Below are positions 13,641 through 23,882 of a stretch of DNA of 64,000 nucleotides, piece after piece; within the stretch, counting starts at the first letter, position 1; each line of letters begins with the position of its first letter. The stretch lies in NCBI RefSeq assembly GCF_024582715.1, contig NZ_CP102083.1, positions 62,001 to 126,000 on the forward strand, given 5' to 3'. The stretch is from Mycoplasma sp. 2045 (GTDB taxonomy: Bacteria > Bacillota_I > Bacilli_A > Mycoplasmatales > Metamycoplasmataceae). Both the position numbers and the translations under genes were made by a program. Under the pieces are notes generated by a model. The model was not told the DNA's origin. It saw only the letters and a program-made list of their open reading frames with translations, and did no database searches.

Positions 13641-14657
13641 ATGGAAAAAATGAAAAAATTGGTTTACTTAGATAAACCTGTAATCCACAAAAGAGATGAT
13701 GTTGCTGAAACAACTTTTGTATTAAGAGGTCTTGAAAGAGGTTTTGGTAATACATTAGCTGTTCCTTTAAGAAGAACATTATTATCAACAATTTCATCAT
13801 TAGCACCATTTGCAGTTAAAATCGAAGGTGTTGATCATGAATTTCAAACAATCAAAGATGTTACAGAAGATGTTATTACTTTATTAATGAATTTACGTAA
13901 AGTTCGTTTTGCTTACAACCCTAACGTTGTTAAAGACAATGAAATTGTAAAAGTTACATTACAATCAGAAGCTCCTGGAGAAGTTACTTCAAGATCACTT
14001 AAAGTAGTTTCGCACCCAGGTGTTCAAGTTATTGATACAAACATTAAGTTAGCTACAGTTATGAATGCTAAGGCTCTTAATGTTGAAATTTACTTACGTT
14101 CAGGACGTGGATTTGTTTCATTTGATGAAAACAAAGCTTACATTTCTAAACGTAAAAAAGATGATTTAGCTCCAATGAGTGACATTAAAAAAGGTGAATT
14201 TATCGCTGTTGATTCAAACTTCTCACCAATCAAAAAAGTTTACTACAACATCAAAGAAATGAACTCAGCTTCAAACAGAATTGAAGAAGAACTTGAGTTT
14301 AACATTGAAACAGATGGAACAGTAGATGCAAAAGATGCTCTTAGACAAGCAGCTGACATTTTAATTGGTCTTCTTGAAGTAATCGGAGACACAGATAAAA
14401 TGAAAGTTGATATCTTTGAAGAAATCGTTGAAAAACCAGAAGAAAAACAAGAAGATGACATCGATATTTCACAAATGAACTTATCAGTTCGTTCAGCTAA
14501 TGCACTTAGAAAAATTAAGAAAACTAAATTATCACAAATTAGAGAACTTACAGTTTCACAATTAGAACAAACAAAGAACTTAGGTAGAAAATCAATTCAA
14601 GAAATCATTGATAAAGTTAAAGATTACGGTTTTGAATTAAGAGAAGGAGATGAGTAA
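13641..14657 (+). CDS. rpoA: RNA polymerase alpha subunit
   Basis: 338 residues. The N-terminal dimerisation domain includes RGFGNTLAVPLRRTLLS (about 37-53) and the assembly surface. The C-terminal DNA- and activator-binding domain begins near residue 275 with SVRSANALRKIKKTKLSQ and LGRKSIQEI. A flexible linker rich in Glu and Lys joins them (about 255-272). Lies between rpsK and rplQ as in most bacteria. Confidence 0.97.
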   Translation: MEKMKKLVYLDKPVIHKRDDVAETTFVLRGLERGFGNTLAVPLRRTLLSTISSLAPFAVKIEGVDHEFQTIKDVTEDVITLLMNLRKVRFAYNPNVVKDNEIVKVTLQSEAPGEVTSRSLKVVSHPGVQVIDTNIKLATVMNAKALNVEIYLRSGRGFVSFDENKAYISKRKKDDLAPMSDIKKGEFIAVDSNFSPIKKVYYNIKEMNSASNRIEEELEFNIETDGTVDAKDALRQAADILIGLLEVIGDTDKMKVDIFEEIVEKPEEKQEDDIDISQMNLSVRSANALRKIKKTKLSQIRELTVSQLEQTKNLGRKSIQEIIDKVKDYGFELREGDE

Positions 14658-14658
14658 T

Positions 14659-15021
14659 ATGGCAAACCCAACACAAATCTATTCACGTGACACTAAATGA
14701 AGAAACGGTGTGATGCGTTCACTTGTTAGTGAATTATACGTAAACGGAAGAATTGTTACAACTTTAACAAGAGCAAAAGAATTAAGAAGACACGCTGAAA
14801 AAATGATTCAAAAAGCTAAAAACCCTACATTAGCAAACAGACGTGCTGTTGCAGGTTTCTTACGTCCAATTAAAACTAAAGATGGTAAAGCTGTATTATC
14901 ATACTTATTTGATGATATTGCACCAAAATACTCACAAAGAAACGGTGGATACACAAGAATTATTAAATTACCTCGTCGTCAAGGTGATTCAACACGTATG
15001 GCAATTATTGAATTAGTTTAA
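14659..15021 (+). CDS. rplQ: 50S ribosomal protein L17
   Basis: 120 residues; located near the peptide exit tunnel. MANPTQIYSRDTKWRNGVMR (Trp from TGA), RIVTTLTRAKELRRHAEKMI and RQGDSTRMAIIEL match L17. Its ATG starts one base after the rpoA stop. A terminator follows, ending the secY-rplQ operon. Confidence 0.96.
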
Positions 15022-15060
15022 TCTTTACTTTTTAATAATAAATATGAGTTTTATATATAG

Positions 15061-15092
15061 ATATCAGTTTACATTCAAACTGATATTTTTTT
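15061..15092 (+). terminator. Terminator after rplQ
   Basis: ATATCAGTTT (15061-15070) and AAACTGATAT (15077-15086) pair perfectly, followed by a T run to 15092. Confidence 0.9.
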
Positions 15093-15146
15093 ATTTAACA
15101 CTAAATAACTTAGTTATATACAATTAGCATAAAACTAAACTATTGG

Positions 15147-15152
15147 TATAAT
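15147..15152 (+). promoter_or_regulatory. -10 box for pta-ackA
   Basis: TATAAT preceded by TGG (extended -10 type TTGGTATAAT), 23 bases before the pta ATG. No clear -35. Confidence 0.6.
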
Positions 15153-15174
15153 ATAACAAACTAAAAAGGATACT

Positions 15175-16119
15175 ATGCTTTTACACTCAATATTTTGAAA
15201 AATTAAACACAAAAAGCACCAATACACAGTGCTTTTACTAGATACTTATTCACCTTCTCAAAGGTTCTGAATAAACAAATTAATGCTCAATAAAAACATC
15301 ATAATCAACTACTTATCATTTAAAAACTCAAATGATAAACACGATGTTTTTGTCTCATTTGACCAAATCCAAAAAGTCAAGCAAAACTACATACAATCTA
15401 GATTAAAAAATCAACCTAATTTAGATTTAAATCAACTTGACCTTGAGTTTGATTCAAACACAAGAAACATCATTGGTATGTACATTGCTAAAACACATAA
15501 ATATGACGTTGTTGTAGGGGGATATAACACAACTTCAAAATCATTTTATCGTAGTGCTCTAAGGGTTTTAGATAAAACAACAAGCACAATTTCATCAGCA
15601 ATGGTGCTTAACAAAAAGTCACAAACTTATGTAGTTTCTGATCCTTCTTTTATTATTGAGCCAACTGAAGAACAATTAGTTGATATAACTAAAAATGCTA
15701 TGGACTTTAGCAAAAAAGTTCTCGATAAACCAACTGGTGCATTTATGTCCTTTTCAACAAATGGTTCAAACTCAAGTGCACAAGCTTTAAAAATGTCAAA
15801 TGCAGCAAAATTGTTTTCAGAAAAATATCCACACGAAAATGTGTATGCAAGCGAAGTTCAAGTTGATGCAGCCTTAAATAACAAAATAAGAGAGAAAAAA
15901 GATTTATTCAATTACCAAGATGCTAATGTATTTGTGTTTCCTGATTTAAATTCAGCTAATATATCTTACAAATTTATTCAGCAGTTAGGTAAATTCAATG
16001 CGTATGGTCCTTTTGTTTTAGGATTTAATCAAACTGTTGCAGACTTATCAAGAGGAGCAACAACAAAAGATATAATAGGAACAATTCTTATTTCGATTTT
16101 AAACACAAACAAGGAGTAA
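15175..16119 (+). CDS. pta: Phosphate acetyltransferase
   Basis: 314 residues; interconverts acetyl-CoA and acetyl phosphate. Family landmarks in the C-terminal half are SFSTNGSNSSAQALKMSNA, EVQVDAAL and the closing ATTKDI preceded by DLSRGA. The ATG at 15175 has AAAAGGA upstream and an extended -10 promoter. The N-terminal part contains two TGA Trp codons, so a start at 15283 would miss 36 residues. ackA follows two bases after the stop, so both steps to acetate and ATP are co-expressed. Confidence 0.9.
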
Positions 16120-16121
16120 TA

Positions 16122-17318
16122 ATGAATAAAAAAGTTTTAGTAATCAATGCAGGAAGTAGCTCAATTAAATTAAGTTTATTTGATAAAGAATCATTAGAAT
16201 TAATCGCTAGTGGTATTGCTGAAAGAATTACATTACCTGAGGGAGCTATTTCAATTAAATTCAATGGTCAAAAATTCGAAAAAACAGTAGCAATGCCAAA
16301 TCACGAAGTTGCTGTTAACAAATTATATGAATTAATGGAAGAAATTAACCTAATCCACCAACCAGAAGAAATTGAATACATTGGATTTAGAATTGTTCAA
16401 GGTGGTACATACTTTAACAATACAGCAAAAATCACAGATGAAGTAATTAAGATTGTAGATAAAGTTGCAATTTATGCGCCATTACACAACCCAGGAGCAG
16501 TGCAATCAATTTACGGATTTAGAAAAGTTTTCCCACACGCTAAATTATCAGGTGACTTTGATACAGCATTCCATACAACAATTAACAAAGTAAATAGCTC
16601 ATATGCATTACCAAAAGAATTAGTAGAAAAATACGAAATCAAAAAATATGGTGCTCACGGAATTTCACACCAATACATTACAGAAAAACTTGCTCAAATC
16701 TTAGACAAGGAAACTGTAACATTTGTTAATATGCACTTAGGAAACGGTGGTTCATTATGTGCTGTTAAAGATTCAAAATCATTTGACACATCAATGGGAC
16801 TTACACCATTAGCCGGTATAATGATGGGAACAAGAAGCGGTGACATTGACCCTTCAATTCATCAATTTGTTATGAACCAATCAGGTTTAAATATCAATCA
16901 ATTCACAGATATTTTAAATAAACAAAGTGGTCTTTTAGGTGTTTCTACAATTTCTTCAGATATGAGAGATATTTGTGCTGCAGCAAACAAAGGAAATGTA
17001 GATGCACAATTTGCACTTGAACTTTACTCACAAAAAATTGCTGACTATGTAGCAGTTTATGCAAACAAAATTGGTGGTAAACCAGATGCGCTTGTTTTCA
17101 CAGCTGGAATTGGAGAAAACACACCTATTATTAGACAAATGATTACAGATAAATTATTCTTCAAAAACATTAAATTAAACTCAGAAGTTAACTATGGACC
17201 AATCGGTGAATTCGCTTTAATTTCTGCACCTGATTCAGAAGTTCCAGTTTATGTAATTAGAACAAATGAAGAATTAGTTATTGCAAGAAATGCAATTAAA
17301 ATTTATGAACAAAACTAA
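16122..17318 (+). CDS. ackA: Acetate kinase
   Basis: 398 residues; converts acetyl phosphate and ADP to acetate and ATP, a main ATP source in fermenting mycoplasmas. The ASKHA-fold phosphate loop NAGSSSIK is at 9-16. DTAFHTT, NMHLGNGGS and TAGIGENTP match the family signatures. A strong AAGGAG site overlaps the end of pta. coaD starts inside its last codons. Acetyl phosphate may come from Pta and from the phosphoketolase at 49.2 kb. Confidence 0.97.
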   Translation: MNKKVLVINAGSSSIKLSLFDKESLELIASGIAERITLPEGAISIKFNGQKFEKTVAMPNHEVAVNKLYELMEEINLIHQPEEIEYIGFRIVQGGTYFNNTAKITDEVIKIVDKVAIYAPLHNPGAVQSIYGFRKVFPHAKLSGDFDTAFHTTINKVNSSYALPKELVEKYEIKKYGAHGISHQYITEKLAQILDKETVTFVNMHLGNGGSLCAVKDSKSFDTSMGLTPLAGIMMGTRSGDIDPSIHQFVMNQSGLNINQFTDILNKQSGLLGVSTISSDMRDICAAANKGNVDAQFALELYSQKIADYVAVYANKIGGKPDALVFTAGIGENTPIIRQMITDKLFFKNIKLNSEVNYGPIGEFALISAPDSEVPVYVIRTNEELVIARNAIKIYEQN

Positions 17319-17766
17319 AATAGCTTTATTTCCCGGATCATTCGATCCATTTCATAAAGGTCATGAATCAATAGTGCAAAAAGCTACCGAGCTTTTTGAC
17401 AAAATTTATGTTGTTGTAACTTACAATCCTGATAAAGATAATATTGAAAGAATTGAAGAAAATTTTGAAGCAATTAAAAATAAATATCAAGAAAACAATA
17501 AAGTGGTTGTCTTAAAAAACTACTTTGATTTAACAGCTGATTTAGCTCATCAATTAAATGTAAAATGACTTGTACGTAGTGCTAGAAATCAAACTGACTT
17601 TAATTATGAACTCAATTTAGCTACAGCAAATAATGCTTTAAATAATAATCTTGAAACAATCATAATAATGCCTGATTATAAAAACTCAAATATTTCTTCA
17701 ACTAAAATCAGACAACAACATAAAGAACAAACAGAAAAAGCAAAACAAAACAAAAAAGGAATTTAG
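17305..17766 (+). CDS. coaD: Phosphopantetheine adenylyltransferase
   Basis: 153 residues; the penultimate step of coenzyme A synthesis. PGSFDPFHKGH at 10-20 is the T/HxGH nucleotidyltransferase motif and NSNISSTKIRQ near 132 the second ATP motif. WLVRSARNQTDFNYE matches CoaD, with Trp from TGA at 17566-17568. The ATG overlaps the ackA end by 14 bases. The C-terminus is Lys/Gln-rich. Grouping with pta and ackA ties CoA supply to acetyl-group metabolism. Confidence 0.92.
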
Positions 17767-17770
17767 AACA

Positions 17771-18364
17771 ATGTTTAAATTTATTAAATCATCTACAAAC
17801 AGGACAAATTGATACGAACATCCAAATTATGAAGTTGCTTTTTGAGGTCGCTCAAACGTTGGAAAAAGTTCATTAATCAATGCAATTGTTGAAAATAAGA
17901 AATTAGCAAAAACATCTAAGACACCAGGTCGTACACAATTAATTAACTATTTTGAAAATGAATTTGGAGCAGTTTTAGTTGACTTACCAGGTTATGGTTA
18001 CGCAAAAATTTCGCAAACTCAAAAAGATAAAATGATGAAGATGATTTATGAATATTTAACAGAAAGAGAAAACCTTAGATGTGTTTACTTATTAATTGAT
18101 TCTAGACACGGAATTACTAATACAGACGTTCCTGAATTAAATTTTTTAATATCAAATAATATAAAGTTTAAGCTAGTTTTCACAAAAACTGACAAACTTA
18201 AACAAAAAGACAAAAACCAACTATTAAATCACATTAAAAGCTTACGTAATCAACTTGGAAACTTTGAATATTTCTTAGTTTCTTCAGAAAAAAAAGTTGG
18301 AATTGAGCAACTTAGTGATGATTTAACACAAACTCTTTCAGGAGATGAAAATGAAATTGACTAA
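17771..18364 (+). CDS. engB: Ribosome biogenesis GTPase EngB (YihA/YsxC)
   Basis: 197 residues; a small GTPase needed for late large-subunit assembly. G1 is GRSNVGKSS at 26-34, the G2 region is TPGRTQ, G3 is DLPGYGYA and G4 is TKTD. Length is normal. Four bases separate it from coaD. The downstream surface-protein gene starts inside its end, so that gene is probably expressed from the pta operon transcript. Confidence 0.94.
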
Positions 18365-19958
18365 ACAAACATTAAAACCATTATTACTTTTAGGTGGTTC
18401 AGTTGTTGTTCTTGGTGGAATAGCAGCTACATCAGCATTATTGGTTAAACAATCAAAGAAAAAAACTAATATAGATTATGCAGATTTTAATCTAAATGTT
18501 ACTGGTTCATTAACTAAAGATAAACATTTAGCTTCTGAATATGCAACAAATCCATTAGTTCCTATTAATGGAACAAGATGAGATAATTCAGCTTGAATTA
18601 AAGAACTTACAGCTGCTAAAATCCAAACTGAAAGTGATAAAAATCAAGTTGATAATATTAAATCATTTGAATTAACAGCAAGCAATGGAATGGTATTTAA
18701 TGCGATTGCTCAAGAAGCCAAAGATCAAGGTTATAGAATTGAATTTGTTTCATATGCAAACGATTTAACAGGTACATTATTGCTTAAAATGTTAGTTAAA
18801 GATAAAAATGCAAATACAGTTAAAATTCACATTTTTGAATTAACTGGTTTCGCAACATTGACTACTAAAAATCCATATGCTAATTTAACGATTGCTACAT
18901 TAACTGCTGATACTGAAAAATTATTTAAAGAATTCAAATCTTCAGACGCTTTAAAAACACACTTTGAAGCCTTAGAGCAAGATAAAAAAGTTGAATTTAT
19001 TAAAAATCATTTCTCAACAAAAGAATCATCTAAATTAACTGATTTTAATTGAAGCAGTCTGCAAGTTACATTTGAGGACAAAATAATGAAATTAAGTATT
19101 TCATACAACTTAAATGTATTAGCTTCTACAAAAGAAAATTTAAGTGCACAATCAGTGTTTAATTTAGAAGAGAATAATAAAGTTGATGCTAATGTTGATT
19201 TATCATTCTTAGATGCTGTTAGACCGACAATTGAAAATTATTCATTAGTTTCAACAGGTTCATTAGATAAATCAACTCATTTAGCTTCAGAATTTGCTAG
19301 TTCTCCAATTCTTCAAATCGGTGATACAAATTGAAACAAAGATAAATGATTAGCAGAACTTAAAACTCAAAATGTAATGACTTCAGAACAAGCTGCTAAA
19401 ACTGACGCAGGTAAATTATTTACATTTGTTTATAAAGATGATGCAACAACTGAAAATATCTTCTACACTATGTCAAACATCGAATTTACTTCATATGCAA
19501 ATGATGAAACAGGAACTTTATATTTACAATTTAAAAAACTAAATAGTGAAAATGAAGCTGCAGAACAACATGTTTATGAGTTAACAGGATTTGCAACGGT
19601 TGCTGCAGATAATAAATATTCAACATTAATTAATAAATCACTTACATTAAGTGAAGAAAAATTAAAAGCTAACTACTCATCTATTCAAGCATTAAACGAT
19701 TATGTAACTACTTTAAATGAAGAAACTAAACCTGAATTTATCAAAGCTAACTTTGATTTACAAGCCAATGATTTAGTCGCAATTGATTGAGTACAATCGA
19801 CAATTACAATGACAGATAACACATTAAATGTTCATTTAGTATTCAATCAAAATGTTTTAAAAGCTACAAAAGATGATTTAACTGCTAAATCTGTATTTGC
19901 ATTAACAAGTGATAATACAATTGAACTTAGTCACGACGTTTCATTTTTAAATCAATAA
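18351..19958 (+). CDS. Membrane-anchored surface protein with two tandem Lipoprotein_17-like repeats
   Basis: 535 residues. An N-terminal hydrophobic stretch (about 8-32, LLLLGGSVVVLGGIAATSALL) serves as a signal anchor. There is no lipobox Cys, so it is not a classical lipoprotein. The rest consists of two diverged repeats of about 240 residues. Both contain GSL-K--HLASE, a segment SYAND-TGTL with hydrophobics, ELTGFAT, and VF-L...DVSFL or DLSFL. The NDxTGTL...GF pattern recalls the Lipoprotein_17 domain of mycoplasma surface proteins. The start at 18351 is preferred over 18345 because AGGAG lies six bases before it. Seven TGA codons are Trp. Function unknown; adhesion or host interaction is possible. 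Confidence 0.75.
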
Positions 19959-19978
19959 GCTTAATAAGTTATTTGTTT

Positions 19979-20014
19979 ACACAATGTTCTAACAATTAGC
20001 ACATTGTGTTTTTT
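19979..20014 (+). terminator. Terminator after the surface-protein gene
   Basis: ACACAATGT (19979-19987) pairs with ACATTGTGT (20001-20009), followed by six T. Ends the pta-ackA-coaD-engB-surface protein unit. Confidence 0.88.
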
Positions 20015-20133
20015 ATTACTTGTGCATAGGAATAAAAATATAGAACTAATTACAAACTACCATAAGGTAAAACTTAAAAAATGTTGTAAAATATGTTTAT
20101 ATTTTAAATATATATTTAATTACTAGGAGCAAT

Positions 20134-21567
20134 ATGAAAATTACTGATAAAAGAACTAAATTAGTTGCTACAATTGGTCCATCAAGTGATAACTATGATA
20201 TGTTATTATCATTAGTTCAAAATGGTGTAACAACAATTAGAGCAAACTTTAGCCACGGTTCACACGAAGAACAATTAAATAAATTTACATTAGGAAAAAG
20301 AGTTTCACAAGAATTAAAAGTTCCAGTTTCTCTTATGTTAGATACTAAAGGACCTGAAATTCGTATTGGAAAAATGAAAGATGGAGCTCAAGTTGTGCAA
20401 TCAGGTACAGAAATGATCATCTACACAACACAAGATAAATATCTTTCACACGAAGGTACATCAACAGAAATTACAGTTGCATATGATATGGCACAAGACT
20501 TATCTGTTGGAAACCAAGTTTTAATTGATGATGGTAAATTATCAACAGTAGTTACAGAAGTTGGAAATGGTTACGTAAAAGTTAAAGCTGAAAACACACA
20601 CAAATTAAAAACAAACAAACGTGTTAACTTACCAGGTGTTGACTTCTCATTACCATTCTTAGCTGAAAAAGACATCAACGACGTTAAATTCGGAATTCAA
20701 AGTGGAATTAACTATGTTGCTGCTTCATTTGTTAACTCAGCTAAAAACGTTAAAGAATTAAGAAAATTATTAGATGACAACGGTGGAAAACACGTTCAAA
20801 TCTTCTCAAAAATCGAATCACACTTAGGATGTGTAAACATTGATGAAATTATTGAAGCATCAGACGGTATTATGGTTGCTCGTGGAGACTTAGGATTAGA
20901 AATTCCTTACTACGATGTTCCATACTATGAAAAAATGTTCATTAGAAAATGTCGTGAAGCTGGTAAACCAGTTATTGTCGCAACACAAATGTTAGACTCA
21001 ATGGAAAACTCACCACACCCAACACGTGCTGAAGTTACAGACGTTTACTACGCAGTTGAATTAGGAGCTGACTCAACAATGCTTTCAGGAGAAAGTGCAA
21101 ACGGTTCATTCCCATTAGAGGCTGTTAAAACAATGTCAGCTATTTCAAGAAGAGCAGAAAAAGAATTCTACTCAAGAAACTACTACGAAATTCAATTAGA
21201 AAAAGTTTGAAAAAATTCAGATCAATCAAACAAACGTTCACAAATTGCTTACTCAATAGCTCAAAAAGCACAAGAAGGAAAATACAAATATGTTGTTGTT
21301 TTATCAAGAACAGGAGCTTTATTAAAAGAAGTTGCTAAATTCAGACCTAACTCAACAGTTATTGGTATTGTAAATGATCCATTATTAATCAATGCATTCG
21401 GTTCATATTCATCAGTATGAAACTCAGTTGATTCAGAATCATTATTCCCTCTTGTAAAACAAGATCACGAAAATGCTGTTTCAGCATTAGAACCATACGG
21501 AATTCAACAAGGAGATGCTTTCTTAGTTGTTGAAAACGATCAAATTACAGAACACGTTGTTAAGTAA
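20134..21567 (+). CDS. pyk: Pyruvate kinase
   Basis: 477 residues; last step of glycolysis, phosphoenolpyruvate + ADP to pyruvate + ATP. TKLVATIGPSS, RANFSHGSHEEQ, LMLDTKGPEIR, ARGDLGLEIP and PVIVATQMLDSM are the classical barrel motifs. A C-terminal allosteric-type domain follows after TGA Trp at 21208-21210. A TAAAAT at 20087-20092 is a possible -10. It is monocistronic, with terminators on both sides. Confidence 0.97.
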
Positions 21568-21590
21568 TTTGGATTAAGTAATTAATTACT

Positions 21591-21616
21591 AAAACACCTA
21601 TGTATTAGGTGTTTTT
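21591..21616 (+). terminator. Terminator after pyk
   Basis: AACACCTA and TAGGTGTT (21593-21613) with a 5-base loop TGTAT, then T-rich sequence. Confidence 0.85.
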
Positions 21617-21721
21617 ATTTTTACCCTCAAAAAATCAATTTGCTATAATTAAAAAATTAATTAGCAAACTAATTATTCCTTACTTTTAAAACACATAATA
21701 CATAATGAAAGAGAGAAAAAT

Positions 21722-23374
21722 ATGGAAAATGTAAATATTTTCGCTCTTGGAGGACAAGACGAAAACGGTAAAAACTGTTATGTTTTTGAATATAATGATG
21801 ACATTTTTATAGTTAATGCAGGTGCTAAGGTGCCTTTAAATATGTCAAATGGTGTTAATACACTTATTCCAAATTTTGATTATTTAATCAAAAACAAAGA
21901 CAGAATTAAAGGTTTATTCATCACAGACATTAAGAATGAAACATTCAGTGCAATCCCTTGATTATTAATGAAAATTCCTAACCTTAAAATCTATACTTCT
22001 GCATTTAATCAAGTTTTAGTTATTGACAGAATTACAAAATACGATATTCAACTTAAAAAAGGACAAGTTCAAGTTATTAGACAAAAACTTCAATTTGGTG
22101 ATTTAACAATCGTTCCTTTTGGATTAACAGGTTCAATGCCCGGAAACATTGGGTTTAACTTCCAAACTAAAACAGGTGACTACTTATTTATGTTTAACTA
22201 TGTTGAAGGTAACTTAGGAATTTATGGAAAAGTTTACTTCCCATTACTTGCAAAATACTTTGAAGGTAGAAAAATTGTAGCTATCGTTTCAGATGCTGGT
22301 AAATCAAACGTTTCAGGTAGAGGAATCGAAAAATATAATGCATATACCGAACTTGATGACATTTTCAAGAAAGCGAATCCTGATGAAAAAATAATTGTTG
22401 GTGCCTATGGTGAAGAAATGGTTACATTGCAACAAGTTTTAGATTTAGCAATCAAATACAATAGACCAGTAGTTCCATATGGAAAAACATATGCTGATTT
22501 ATTAGATTTAATTTCTAAATTCTCAACAGTAGTGCCATTACCAAAATTAATTGACCACAGACAAATTAATAAGCATTCAAATGCTATTGTTTTAATTACT
22601 GCATCAACTGAAAGACTTTATTCACGTTTCAATAGAATTACAGAAAATAATGACGTTTATTTAAAAATCAAACCTAGTGACACTGTAATTATGTTGGCTC
22701 CACCAGTTAATGGTCTTGAGTCTGATTATGCACAAACAATGGATGAAATAGCTAAAATCACACACAACCTATTTGATATTAGTGAAAAAATGTTCTTCTA
22801 CGTAAGACCTACAAGAGATGATTTAGTTTCACTTGTAAAAGTTCTTAAACCAGATGTATTCATGCCTGCTCAAGGTTTATACAGATATTTAGTTTCAGCT
22901 AGTGATTACATTAATGATGAACTTAAGAATGTTCAAGACATCAATACACTTGTCTTAATGAATGGAAAAATAGCTCACTTTATTGATGGTAAATTATTTA
23001 GTCACAATGGAAAAGTTAAAGAAGTTGGAACTACTATTATTGATGGTTTCGGAGTTGGAGACATTTCATCTGAAGTTATTTCTGAAAGAGAATTTTTAGG
23101 TAGAGAAGGTGTTATTGTAATCAATATTATGTACGATTCGAAAACACGTAACTTAACAGGACAATTACACATTAATTATGTTGGTGTTATTGATATTTCT
23201 GAGCAAGAGCAAATGACTAACTTAATTAAACAAATCGTTGTAGATGTAGTTAAATCAAATAGCTGCAAACGTATGTATGATTTAAATGAAAAATTACGTA
23301 AAACAATTAGAAAAAAAATATTTAAAGCAACTGATAAAGACCCTATGATCGCTTTATCACTTTTAGCTGTTTAG
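21722..23374 (+). CDS. RNase J-like protein lacking metal-binding residues
   Basis: 550 residues with the full layout of RNase J: beta-lactamase region, beta-CASP region and a C-terminal domain. The start IFALGGQDENGKNCYVFEY is very close to RNase J. However, the signature T-H-G-H-E-D-H is replaced by TDIKNET at 68-74. The later SHSIPD, GDFKFD, SGHA and PxHGEYR motifs are also changed (TGSMPG, FNYVEG, PAQGLYR). Nuclease activity is therefore unlikely; a structural partner of an active RNase J, as proposed for RNase J2-type subunits, is plausible. TGA at 21959-21961 is Trp. Thioredoxin follows eight bases later. Confidence 0.8.
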
Positions 23375-23382
23375 AGGTGAAT

Positions 23383-23724
23383 ATGTTTGAAAATTTAAAA
23401 TGAGAAGAAGCTAAAAAAATAATTGAAGCTAACAAAGATAACGAATTAATCTTCTTAAATTTCACTACTCAATGATGTGGTGATTGTAAAATGATGAGAC
23501 CTATTGTAGAGGAAATTGCCAAAGAATATGAAGGAAATCATAGAATTCGTTTCATTAATGTGGATGCTGAAGAAGCTCAATTATTCAGAGTTCCTAATAC
23601 AAAATGACAAGTTTTAAAGGTTCCTACAATGATGTTATTACAAGGCCAAACTATTCAAGAAAAAGCTTATGAATACGTTCCATTTCAGATTTTAAATAAC
23701 TGGATTTTAAAGAAAATTTCGTAA
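23383..23724 (+). CDS. trxA: Thioredoxin-family protein
   Basis: 113 residues with the thioredoxin fold pattern: LIFLNFTTQWCGDCK with redox cysteines 32 and 35, RFINVDAEE, and KVPTMMLL with the cis-proline. The active site WCGDC differs from the canonical WCGPC (Asp for Pro), seen in some thioredoxin-like reductants. Its last 15 codons lie within the left copy of a 131-bp direct repeat. The right copy at 25662 differs only at two synonymous sites (TGG/TGA Trp, TCG/TCA Ser). Confidence 0.85.
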
Positions 23725-23807
23725 GAAAAAGCTCCTTGATACACGGAGAGGAGTTGCTAGAAATAAAAACAGAAATTTCGGTTTCTGTTTTTTAATTTTT
23801 ACTATAT
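23677..23807 (+). repeat. Left 131-bp direct repeat flanking the IS element
   Basis: Identical to 25662-25792 except for two G/A differences (23703 and 23721). It contains the end of the thioredoxin gene, its terminator and the first part (ACTATAT) of the S10 promoter region. Interpreted as a long target-site duplication. Confidence 0.9.
23765..23793 (+). terminator. Terminator after the thioredoxin gene
   Basis: AAAAACAGAAA (23765-23775) pairs with TTTCTGTTTTT (23782-23792). A second copy lies in the right direct repeat at 25750-25778, now upstream of the S10 promoter. Confidence 0.82.
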
Positions 23808-23832
23808 CCTGAGTTTCCAAGTTAAAAGGGTT

Positions 23833-23872
23833 AAAAACGAAAACACCTATAAATAAGGCGTTTTCGTTTTTT
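23833..23872. terminator. Bidirectional terminator at the left IS end
   Basis: AAAAACGAAAACACC (23833-23847) pairs with GGCGTTTTCGTTTTT (23857-23871) with one mismatch. It ends the transposase transcript on the minus strand and shields it from the thioredoxin side. Confidence 0.7.
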
Positions 23873-23882
23873 GTATTTTTAA

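Noticed and set aside
23703-23721. The two differences between the 131-bp repeats as damage to the thioredoxin gene
   Set aside because: Both are synonymous in the thioredoxin frame under the mycoplasma code, so the gene is intact.
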